NCBI GenBank assembly: GCA_018971525.1
Contig: JAGXAR010000021.1
Location: forward strand, 1-57,199
Direction: 5' to 3'
DNA: 57,199 bases
Source: Nitrospirota bacterium
GTDB taxonomy: Bacteria; Nitrospirota; Nitrospiria; Nitrospirales; Nitrospiraceae
A program made the position numbers and the translations under genes. The notes below the pieces were generated by a model, which had not been told where the DNA came from, made no database searches, and worked only from the letters and a program-made list of their open reading frames with translations. Below are positions 50,653 to 57,199 of this stretch, piece after piece. Within the stretch, counting starts at the first letter, position 1; every line of letters starts with the position of its first letter.

Positions 50653-51576
50653 TTATGACGCCGCGAGGCTGTCTCCACCCTCCACATCGCTCGCACAGCG
50701 AAACCCGATCGTAATATCCGTCCGCCAATGCTTTGCAGCAAATCGTTTGGATAGCCGAGCGTTATGTTCGGTCTCTCGCCACGACCCTCCGCGCACGACT
50801 TTCAAATCTCCGGCTTCTGGCCCTTTCGGATCACGGTAGGGAGCCTTCTGGTAGTAGTGTTCATCGTACGAATCCGCAACCCATTCCGCAACGTTCCCCG
50901 TCATGTCATAGATTCCGTAGGGGCTTCGCCCGGTCTCGAATGACCCGGGAGGCGCGAGATACCGAAACCCGTCTTCACTCCCGTCCACATTGGCATTGGC
51001 GCGGCCGTTTATGAAGGTCTCGCCCCACGCGTACTTCCGCTTTCCCTCACCACGGCCGGCTTTTTCCCATTCCGCTTCCGTGGGAAGGCGCTTTCCCGCC
51101 CATTTGCAATAGGCCACAGCCTCGTCCCATGACACGCTCATTGCTGCAAACTCGGGCTTCAGCAGCTTGGATTGATCGTCTTCAAACACTTCGATCTTGG
51201 GCAGCGGTCGCTTGGTCATTTTGGCGAACCGGGCATATTCCTCTTGAGACACCTCTTTCTTGTCGAGGTAGAAGGCCTTCAGAAACACTTGACGCTCGGG
51301 CACCTCATCCGGGTCGCCCTCTTTGCTGCCCATGATGAACGGGCCTTCGGGGACCTGCACCATTTCGCGGCCTTCATCACCCATCTTCGTTTTATACATG
51401 GAATAATCCTGCGAGGGCGCGCTGCTCGGTACAGGGTGAGTCTCGGTCTTGATCGACAGTGCCAGTGCTTTCATCTGCTTCGCCTTGTAGGACTCATAGA
51501 CCAGCAAGCTAATCATCAGGACGAACGATGCAAAGACAAAAACGATCGAGCCGATGAGTACTCCCCTATTTTCCAT
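50653..51576 (-). CDS. Membrane-anchored SUMF1/FGE-fold protein, copy 2
   Basis: The 307-residue protein has an N-terminal span (residues 7-28: LIGSIVFVFASFVLMISLLV), then a linker. The SUMF1 domain starts at MVQVPEGPFIMGSKEGDPDE and ends in GFRCASDVEGGDS. It shares DEAVAYCKWAGKRLPTEAEW and GNVAEWVADSYDEHYY with the next gene, so the two are tandem paralogues. No separate cysteine pair of the catalytic FGE type is apparent. Both are anchored at the periplasmic side of the membrane, next to genes for oxidase subunits, which suggests structural or assembly subunits. Confidence 0.9.
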   Translation of the reverse strand: MENRGVLIGSIVFVFASFVLMISLLVYESYKAKQMKALALSIKTETHPVPSSAPSQDYSMYKTKMGDEGREMVQVPEGPFIMGSKEGDPDEVPERQVFLKAFYLDKKEVSQEEYARFAKMTKRPLPKIEVFEDDQSKLLKPEFAAMSVSWDEAVAYCKWAGKRLPTEAEWEKAGRGEGKRKYAWGETFINGRANANVDGSEDGFRYLAPPGSFETGRSPYGIYDMTGNVAEWVADSYDEHYYQKAPYRDPKGPEAGDLKVVRGGSWRETEHNARLSKRFAAKHWRTDITIGFRCASDVEGGDSLAAS

Positions 51577-51582
51577 CGCGTC

Positions 51583-51981
51583 TCATGCTCCTTCGATTGT
51601 GCGTGACACGGTGGGGTCAGGCGGCTCAGAGGCGGCTTTCTTTGCCGCGCGCATATCCAGCAACATTGAGATCTGCACACCGAGAAATCCACCCATGGCG
51701 GCGCCGGCCCCCGCGCCCACGGATATTCTCTCCGGACCGGCAATGAACCAGGCAAGCGCCCCGCCCAACAGTGTTCCCATCAAAATACTCACCAGAAAAC
51801 GTCGCCCACCCATGAACCCGATAACCCCGCCGAGCACCAATCCTGCCCCACTCGCAAGCGGCATGATGCTGCCGCCCATAATGAGCCCGATGAGCGTCCC
51901 GACGGTTCCCATCACGGCTACGCCAAACAGGATATCGACCACCTTCAAGGGCGCAGCTTGTTCCGGGCCAGATCCGGTCAT
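51583..51981 (-). CDS. Glycine-rich membrane protein, unknown function
   Basis: This 132-residue protein has about four hydrophobic segments with many glycines ([61 protein letters not shown]), similar to glycine-zipper membrane modules. The C-terminus is polar. It lies six bases before the SUMF1 copy 2 gene and about 20 bases after DUF3047, so it is in the same operon. It could be a membrane anchor or assembly protein. No family assignment is made. Confidence 0.75.
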   Translation of the reverse strand: MTGSGPEQAAPLKVVDILFGVAVMGTVGTLIGLIMGGSIMPLASGAGLVLGGVIGFMGGRRFLVSILMGTLLGGALAWFIAGPERISVGAGAGAAMGGFLGVQISMLLDMRAAKKAASEPPDPTVSRTIEGA

Positions 51982-52001
51982 GCTAATAACGCTCCAATTT
52001 T

Positions 52002-52658
52002 CTAGCGCCCTGCGCTCGCGACCATCGAGCCAAAATCGATTTCCACACCTGGCCCGGCGATGATCGAAATGCCCCAGGCTTTGGCAGCTGGTTCATGCTG
52101 GTGAATCCGTTTGAAATCTTCGTAGACGTTCACGCGTTCCTCAAACCACTGACCGACATCCTTCGTGCCGCTTTGCACCACGATCTCCGAGCCACTGAAC
52201 ATGCCCCCTTCGGTTAGCGCGCCCTCGGGCTTGGTGGCACTCCAGATATACTTCGTAAACACAGGGATGAACAGCAGATCGGTATCCAGTGAAGCATAGA
52301 TTGCCGCGATAGGTTCAGTTTCCGCCGTGGCTTTATGCAGGCGCCAACGCCAGGTGAGAACTGGAAAGGCTTTCGGGTCCCAATCGATCTTCTTTTTCTT
52401 GATCCGCTGTCCCGCATCCTTTGCCGCTAGAAAATTCACGCCGTTCTCTGTCTGAACCTTATATGCATCCCGCCCCTTGGAATGGCTTCGTTGGTTTTCA
52501 TGATCCCAATTCGAAGGAAATCCGTCCGCTTCTTTCGCCTGAAAATCCTCTAAGATCAAGGATTGGCTTTGCGCCGAGACCGCACTCTGCATCACGAAGC
52601 TCCCACACACCACCAATCCGACTGCAAGATATCTACGGATCATCACCCCTCGACTCAT
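52002..52658 (-). CDS. Exported DUF3047 protein
   Basis: The 218-residue product has a signal peptide ([21 protein letters not shown]) and then the DUF3047 pattern: [20 protein letters not shown], then [11 protein letters not shown] and the [12 protein letters not shown] core. DUF3047 proteins are periplasmic, beta-rich and of unknown function. The start at 52658 is followed by a second possible start at 52643. The gene sits between the second oxidase copy and the SUMF1 genes. The C-terminus ends in [13 protein letters not shown]. Confidence 0.85.
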   Translation of the reverse strand: MSRGVMIRRYLAVGLVVCGSFVMQSAVSAQSQSLILEDFQAKEADGFPSNWDHENQRSHSKGRDAYKVQTENGVNFLAAKDAGQRIKKKKIDWDPKAFPVLTWRWRLHKATAETEPIAAIYASLDTDLLFIPVFTKYIWSATKPEGALTEGGMFSGSEIVVQSGTKDVGQWFEERVNVYEDFKRIHQHEPAAKAWGISIIAGPGVEIDFGSMVASAGR

Positions 52659-52679
52659 ACTCCCGACCCTTTCGGTTTG

Positions 52680-54551
52680 TTATGCCTCTTGCGACGACGA
52701 CGGCGCCAGTACCGTCGCGTTCCCCTCGGCCAACTCTTCTCCCATCACAGGCGACTGATCACGCTGACACATCCAGAATAGGATGAGCACCGCGCCCCAG
52801 AACACCACCATATTGAGCGTCACCATCTTCGCAGCGAACGCTAAGTCCGGTGTGAATGCCCAGGGCGACACGTCGGCCATCAACTCAGTCACATGCCACG
52901 CTAACCGTCCGGAGGAACGGATATAGCCCATGAGACCCATGACCCACGAGAATGCAGCAGCCAATCCAAACAGTCCAACCATGCCTCTGACGGAAATCCT
53001 TCCCCACTGGACCGGCCCATGGACGAGCGCCCCTCTGAGCATCATGCGATTGATCACCAGACCGACCACAAGGACCGTCAACGTGGTCACAGCCTGCGGC
53101 GACGACAGCCCGACTCGGAGCTTCGCCGGCAAATAGAACCCATACACTGAGAGCCAGATGATGTTGAGCGATCCCAGGAGGAACAGCGCACCGATGAGGA
53201 TGTTCCCTTTCTTGACCCAGGACACGACCATCGTTCGATTGGCGCGACGGTAATATATGAAACTCAGGGTGGTCACGAGAATCATGATGTTGACCGCGCC
53301 ATTCTTCGCCGACATCACTCCGTAGTTGCCGACTACAGGATGTTGCGCTCCACCCATCGCCTTCACTTCGCCGGCCGACATCATGACGGTGTGTGGCGTC
53401 AGCCAAATAAACAGGGCAAACATGAGCACCGCGAGCAGCAATTGGTAGTACGGCTGATATCGTTCCCCTCCGCGAAGGCGTGCCATACTCTGCCACAAGT
53501 AATAGTTCACGCCGAGGAAGAGTGCGCCGATCAAGAGGGCCTGCACCACGAAGAGCCAGGTGAGTAATCCACCCATCATGGTCACACCCATACTCTGGCT
53601 AAACGCGTAGACCGATCGCATCAACCAGAAGCCGGCAAAGGGCATCGGTAACAGCGCGCAGACCATGACAAACAGAAAGATGTACCCGACCCAGTCGAAA
53701 TAGGCGCGCTCTTCTTCGGTTTTGCTGGTGAAAAAACGATAGCAGGCATAGGCCAAGACCACCGCCCCGCCGGACATAATGTCTGCCAGGAAACGGTGGA
53801 CATTCAATGGATTCCACAGGGCCGAATGGAGCAAATGCCATACATTCCCCAGAAACCGCCCTTGCGCATCAACACCGGCCGGAGCCATCATGAAGGCCGA
53901 CCAGGCGTTCGCCAAGAGCAAGAGTGCTGTCCCGAACAGGTTGGTCAATACGCCGATCGATGCGTGAACCCACTTTAACGCCGGCTCAGCCATCCGATTC
54001 CAGCTGTAGTAATAGATGATGAGCAGCAGCGATTCTCCCACAAACACGATCGCATAGACCGGCATAAAGGCCTTGAACGTCCCGCCCATGTACTTCATGA
54101 AGCTGGGATAGAAAGAGATAAACATCCCCAGCATGAGAGTCCCGACCAAGGCCGTCACCGACAGGGCGAGGAGGGCGACTTTTGCTAAATCCCGCGCGAG
54201 GCCATCATAGCGAAGTGCCAGCGCGGGCTTCCTGCTGCTGAGGCCCAGGAATTCCAGCAAGACGCAAAAGATCGGCAGCGCGAGAACGAACCCTCCGAAG
54301 TAGGTGTGTTGTTGCGTGACGAACCACACGAGCAATCGACTATCGGACGACCCGATGCGCGAGTAGACAGTCTCCTGGGGAGAAGGAGCAGGCGGCCCCT
54401 GGGGAGTCCCTGGTGTCTTGAAATACAGATCGGTGCTGCTCTCGGCAAAGGATTGGCTATGAAGACCCCAGCCAAACCCCGAAGCTGCAAGAACCACCGA
54501 CAGCAGGACAGAATACCCGACCACTCCGTACATGATTTTCTTCATGACCAT
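52680..54551 (-). CDS. Cytochrome bd-like oxidase subunit, copy 2
   Basis: The 623-residue protein is a clear paralogue of the one at 47210-49123, with the same span layout and the conserved segments VTQQHTYFGGFVLALPIFC, IVFVGESLLLIIYYYSWNRM, LWNPLNVHRFLAD and TPHTVMMSAGEVKAMGGAQH. Candidate heme ligand residues (His, Glu, His) are in the same places as in copy 1. It begins at the ATG at 54551 or the ATG at 54545, just past the stop of the 351-residue membrane protein gene. It lacks adjacent cytochrome c genes of its own, so it may share them or work as an alternative form. Confidence 0.86.
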   Translation of the reverse strand: MVMKKIMYGVVGYSVLLSVVLAASGFGWGLHSQSFAESSTDLYFKTPGTPQGPPAPSPQETVYSRIGSSDSRLLVWFVTQQHTYFGGFVLALPIFCVLLEFLGLSSRKPALALRYDGLARDLAKVALLALSVTALVGTLMLGMFISFYPSFMKYMGGTFKAFMPVYAIVFVGESLLLIIYYYSWNRMAEPALKWVHASIGVLTNLFGTALLLLANAWSAFMMAPAGVDAQGRFLGNVWHLLHSALWNPLNVHRFLADIMSGGAVVLAYACYRFFTSKTEEERAYFDWVGYIFLFVMVCALLPMPFAGFWLMRSVYAFSQSMGVTMMGGLLTWLFVVQALLIGALFLGVNYYLWQSMARLRGGERYQPYYQLLLAVLMFALFIWLTPHTVMMSAGEVKAMGGAQHPVVGNYGVMSAKNGAVNIMILVTTLSFIYYRRANRTMVVSWVKKGNILIGALFLLGSLNIIWLSVYGFYLPAKLRVGLSSPQAVTTLTVLVVGLVINRMMLRGALVHGPVQWGRISVRGMVGLFGLAAAFSWVMGLMGYIRSSGRLAWHVTELMADVSPWAFTPDLAFAAKMVTLNMVVFWGAVLILFWMCQRDQSPVMGEELAEGNATVLAPSSSQEA

Positions 54552-54555
54552 ACTC

Positions 54556-55611
54556 TTAGACCTTCGAGCCAGAACCAGCAGGCATTGAGACGCCTGCGCC
54601 CGTCGACTTGCCAAGAATTCCCATGACGAAGGGACATCGGAGCAAGGCACTCGACATCGTGTGCCCCTGTTGTTCTTCTACCTGTCGGCGAGACCCGAGA
54701 TAGTAACAATAGAGCGCCATCATGCCTGTCACGAATCCGCCACCGGCCATGGCATAGGGAGTGGGAATTCCCGGCTGTCTCAAGAGGAAGATCACACATC
54801 CCGCCGCCACCAGATAGTACGTCGCGGCAAATGCGAGTCCAGGCCACCACCAATATTTCAGCAATTCGCTCGCCTTCGTCTGGAACAGCCCCTGAATCCA
54901 TGACGCCTGTGGACGAAGCCCGCCGAAGTAGGCACAGAGCGCGACTCCGCCCCCCAATACCCCCACAGCGGACAGCTGGACCAGGGCCGCCCCATGATTC
55001 CCCTCGACCAGTTGCCCCAGCGACGCGCCAAATGCACCGATCACGAGACCGACTGCGACCCAGGGAGCCAGTTCTATTGCACGATTGCCCACCATCGTAC
55101 GGAGGGCAGCCCCATCGGGAAACGTCGGAAATGGACGTCCCATGAGGGCCACTTTCCGCACGTGACCAATCTCAAAGGCATCGCGCGCGACAGCAGTACA
55201 GGAAATGATGATGGCCATCATGGCCGGCCCATCCGGATGTTGGAGATAGTCATACCCGACGAGCCAGAGCAGGGCCAAGACCAGAAGAGACAACTGGACC
55301 CCATATACAAACCCGATCCAACCGCCAAGCCATAGCAGAAGACGGCTCCCATCTTCTTGGAGAATCCTCCCCCACGCAGTGGCACGTCCGACGCGATACG
55401 CTAACAACGCCGTCACGACCGCGACAAGACCGCTGACCATCAACAACACGATCGGCTCCGCAAGCGGCAACAGCAGTTTGGCCAGCCGATAGACTGCGAA
55501 CGCCAACAATCCCGGTACAAACATCACGATCCGCTTTTGCTTGCGCACAGAGTCTTCCGTGACGGCCAGACTGAGGCTTGGCAATACTCGCAACGCCATT
55601 CGATGCAACAT
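54556..55611 (-). CDS. Polytopic membrane protein, unknown function
   Basis: The 351-residue protein has about eight to nine spans, for example VFVPGLLAFAVYRLAKLLL-like near residue 33, PIVLLMVSGLVAVVTALLAY, LLLWLGGWIGFVYGVQLSLL and CALYCYYLG-like near 320. One loop carries VARDAFEIGHVRKVALMGRP. I do not recognise the family. Its stop lies four bases before the oxidase copy 2 start, so it probably supports that complex. A small gap of 77 bases separates it from the PCP_red gene. Confidence 0.75.
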   Translation of the reverse strand: MLHRMALRVLPSLSLAVTEDSVRKQKRIVMFVPGLLAFAVYRLAKLLLPLAEPIVLLMVSGLVAVVTALLAYRVGRATAWGRILQEDGSRLLLWLGGWIGFVYGVQLSLLVLALLWLVGYDYLQHPDGPAMMAIIISCTAVARDAFEIGHVRKVALMGRPFPTFPDGAALRTMVGNRAIELAPWVAVGLVIGAFGASLGQLVEGNHGAALVQLSAVGVLGGGVALCAYFGGLRPQASWIQGLFQTKASELLKYWWWPGLAFAATYYLVAAGCVIFLLRQPGIPTPYAMAGGGFVTGMMALYCYYLGSRRQVEEQQGHTMSSALLRCPFVMGILGKSTGAGVSMPAGSGSKV

Positions 55612-55688
55612 AATCTGCTCGTTAAACGTCAGACGTAAATCGTGAAACGAAGGAGGCTCTTCTCAGCTTATTTTTCGCGGTTCACCTT

Positions 55689-56189
55689 TCACGTCTTTTG
55701 CGCGCCCATCCCGAAATAGCGCGCCTTCACCTCTTCCATCAGCGCGACGGTGATGCGCGTTTCGCCGCGATCGGCTGCTGTCCGTTCTAGTTCAATGCGG
55801 GCCATGGCACGCACCGGCGCCGGCACCCTGTCCAAGCGACGTTCTGCTTCAGGCTCCCACTCGATGCGCTCGCCGGTCCTTGGGCGGAGCAAGGTATCGT
55901 AGGTGACGACCCGTTCTCCTCTCACCCGCATGTCTTGCTCGACCTCACCGCGCACTAGTGGAGCTAGATAGGGAGGCATTCGATCCAAGCGGTGCAGCGC
56001 GTCATCCGTCCACATCATCCGATCGACGAGCCCGCCGGTTGGTCCGGCAGGGACATCGACCCCTATTTTTAGCCCACAGCCGCGACATTCCGTCCGAATG
56101 AACCACTGGGGTGTCCCATCATCATACGAACGTTCTTCAATCCCCTCGGTATGCATCCAGCGACCGCAGCCACAGGTCAGCATGGGCAT
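55689..56189 (-). CDS. Protein with two PCP_red-type segments and N-terminal Cys residues
   Basis: The 166-residue product starts with a possible metal site (CGCGRWMH and CRGCGLKIG). Two segments then follow that each resemble the PCP_red domain found at the C-terminus of light-independent protochlorophyllide reductase subunit B: WTDDALHRLDRMPPYLAPLV near 60 and WEPEAERRLDRVPAPVRAMA near 112. In PCP_red the usual role is structural. Nitrospira is not photosynthetic, so this is a reused module. Function unknown. It sits between the oxidase cluster and the DUF420 gene. Confidence 0.8.
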   Translation of the reverse strand: MPMLTCGCGRWMHTEGIEERSYDDGTPQWFIRTECRGCGLKIGVDVPAGPTGGLVDRMMWTDDALHRLDRMPPYLAPLVRGEVEQDMRVRGERVVTYDTLLRPRTGERIEWEPEAERRLDRVPAPVRAMARIELERTAADRGETRITVALMEEVKARYFGMGAQKT

Positions 56190-56193
56190 TGCC

Positions 56194-56226
56194 GGCTCTC
56201 AGCCATCAGCAATCGGCTATCAGCTC
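56194..56226. repeat. AGCTGATAGCC-type repeat upstream of the PCP_red gene
   Basis: The segment reads GGCTCTCAGCCATCAGCAA then TCGGCTATCAGCTC. It is the reverse complement of the type seen at 12366-12387. These are short dispersed repeats of the genome. It forms the 43-base spacer between the PCP_red gene and DUF420. Confidence 0.45.
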
Positions 56227-56232
56227 TGCTGC

Positions 56233-56946
56233 TCATCCAATCTTTCCCGGATACAGAATATAGAGCATCGTGTAGGTAAATGTGCCGGTGAGAAACAAGA
56301 CGCAGTAAATAACCATTGTGAATCGGCCGAGAGCACGATGCCGCCTGGCTCCGTCAGGCCAAATTCGTTGAATCGCCATTTCGAACAGCAATACCAACGC
56401 GATCAAGACCATAAATACGATCCAGACTTCCGATCTTCGCAATGAAAGACGGTCTGTCGCATATAAAAAAATAAGATACAACCCAACTATTCCGCCAATG
56501 GTACTCCATACCTTACCGATAGTGCCCCAGGAGGTTTGCAATGTACTGCTATTAAGCTGTCGAACTCCCCCAACAAAAGTCTGCGCCCTAAAACCCAACA
56601 CCAGAAGATATACGGCCATGATTAGACCGACCATAACAAGGATGATGTGGAGAATTAGTACGGGTACAAACACATGATCATAAAGCGATTGCGACCCTCC
56701 AAATCCTTCCTTCCCTTCAAAGGCTAGAACCCCTAGGGAGCGAAACATGTAATAGCTGACAAAAAACCCCAGCATCGCAACCATACCGCCAAACATTAGC
56801 CAATGATGTGCATCAGCCTTATGCTTTCTAGCCTGTATCCAACCAATTATGAAAAGGCCAGTAAACACGGCAGCCATTAATTGGCTGAGGTCTGCACCTG
56901 TCGTTGCATGAGTCCCAAAGAACCCTGGATCTCGTAACCAGTCCAT
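56233..56946 (-). CDS. DUF420-like membrane protein
   Basis: The 237-residue protein has about six spans and matches the DUF420 layout, with His residues at the membrane edges (KADAHHWLMFGGMVAM, DHVFVPVLILHIILVM and RRHRALGRFTMV). DUF420 proteins occur near cytochrome oxidase genes and are linked with oxidase assembly in some bacteria. The position upstream of the second bd-like oxidase fits that. It is encoded 9 bases after the end of the methyltransferase gene. Confidence 0.85.
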   Translation of the reverse strand: MDWLRDPGFFGTHATTGADLSQLMAAVFTGLFIIGWIQARKHKADAHHWLMFGGMVAMLGFFVSYYMFRSLGVLAFEGKEGFGGSQSLYDHVFVPVLILHIILVMVGLIMAVYLLVLGFRAQTFVGGVRQLNSSTLQTSWGTIGKVWSTIGGIVGLYLIFLYATDRLSLRRSEVWIVFMVLIALVLLFEMAIQRIWPDGARRHRALGRFTMVIYCVLFLTGTFTYTMLYILYPGKIG

Positions 56947-56955
56947 CGTATGTTG

Positions 56956-57199
56956 TTACCTCGTTCCCTTCACGCCTTGGACGGCAGCCGTTTTTTCCAG
57001 CTCTGTTGCGGAAGTGAACCCGGCTTCTACCATCCACTGGATCGCATCTGCCGTCTTGTAGCAGCCGCCCCGTTCCGTGTTGACTAGAATATGGACCGCA
57101 AACGCGGTGGTCCAGGCCGGACCGGTTCCTGTCTCATTTAAGAATCGATCCTTAATGACCAACCGGCCGCCAGGTGCCAAATGGGCCCAGACCCTCTTC
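56956..57199 (-). CDS. Methyltransferase, C-terminal part only (runs off the window)
   Basis: The frame is open to the right edge and its last 80 residues are visible. The end reads RVWAHLAPGGRLVIKDRFL, then WTTAFAVHILVNTERGGCYK and MVEAGFTSATELEKTAAVQG. This is typical of the C-terminal half of class I O-methyltransferases (family 2/UbiE-like) with a PGGRLVIKD strand. The substrate is unknown. A start within the window would truncate it, so it is marked partial at the 5' end. Confidence 0.7.
   Translation of the reverse strand, partial: KRVWAHLAPGGRLVIKDRFLNETGTGPAWTTAFAVHILVNTERGGCYKTADAIQWMVEAGFTSATELEKTAAVQGVKGTR

Overview
This window looks like a chromosomal segment of a nitrite-oxidising bacterium of the genus Nitrospira. 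The diagnostic content is a set of NxrC-type heme b subunits, a TorD-family chaperone, many c-type cytochromes, two large cytochrome bd-like oxidase proteins and a moderately high GC content. The species, and whether it is a canonical or a comammox Nitrospira, cannot be decided from this stretch. No nxrA, nxrB, amo or hao gene is present. Almost every gene is on the minus strand, so operons read from high to low coordinates. I saw no rRNA, tRNA, CRISPR array or insertion sequence.

Region 1 (1-3169) holds a small stress cluster (Hsp20, DUF2934, two-BON-domain protein, CsbD, small membrane protein) between gene-free stretches with degenerate repeats. Region 2 (3170-14265) is a defence island. 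It has a type I restriction-modification system whose hsdM is separated from hsdS by toxin-antitoxin-like genes (MNT/HEPN, DUF433, a second nucleotidyltransferase and a 65-residue partner). A remnant of a second hsdM start lies beside hsdS, and hsdR has an in-frame TGA before its C-terminal domain. A YgiT/DUF4258 pair and a Fic enzyme follow.

Region 3 (14266-29161) is a periplasmic respiration module. It contains two tandem five-heme cytochromes coupled to a PDZ protein, an NxrC-like protein, an NHL protein, TatA, a TPR protein, a membrane protein, a B12-type radical SAM enzyme, a canonical NxrC with its own terminator, a TorD-like chaperone, a 4Fe-4S protein and an unknown protein with an HELLH motif. 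Together these look like an accessory and assembly set for a Tat-exported molybdoenzyme whose catalytic subunits are encoded elsewhere.

Region 4 (29162-42818) is more ordinary: a WD40 protein, a sigma-54 two-component pair, secF, secD, yajC, tgt, argS, a family 9 glycosyltransferase and mobA. MobA makes the molybdenum cofactor guanylyl form and fits the NXR context.

Region 5 (42838-57199) is the most interesting. From a consensus promoter at 49659-49687 it reads two unlisted 40-residue single-span membrane proteins, a bd-like oxidase, two membrane-anchored cytochromes c and an NxrC-like diheme protein, ending at a strong terminator. Just upstream lie a second bd-like oxidase, two membrane-anchored SUMF1-fold proteins, a glycine-rich membrane protein, DUF3047, a polytopic membrane protein, a PCP_red doublet protein, a DUF420 protein and the end of a methyltransferase. 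I infer one respiratory assembly that combines an NxrC-type cytochrome with an unusual terminal oxidase.
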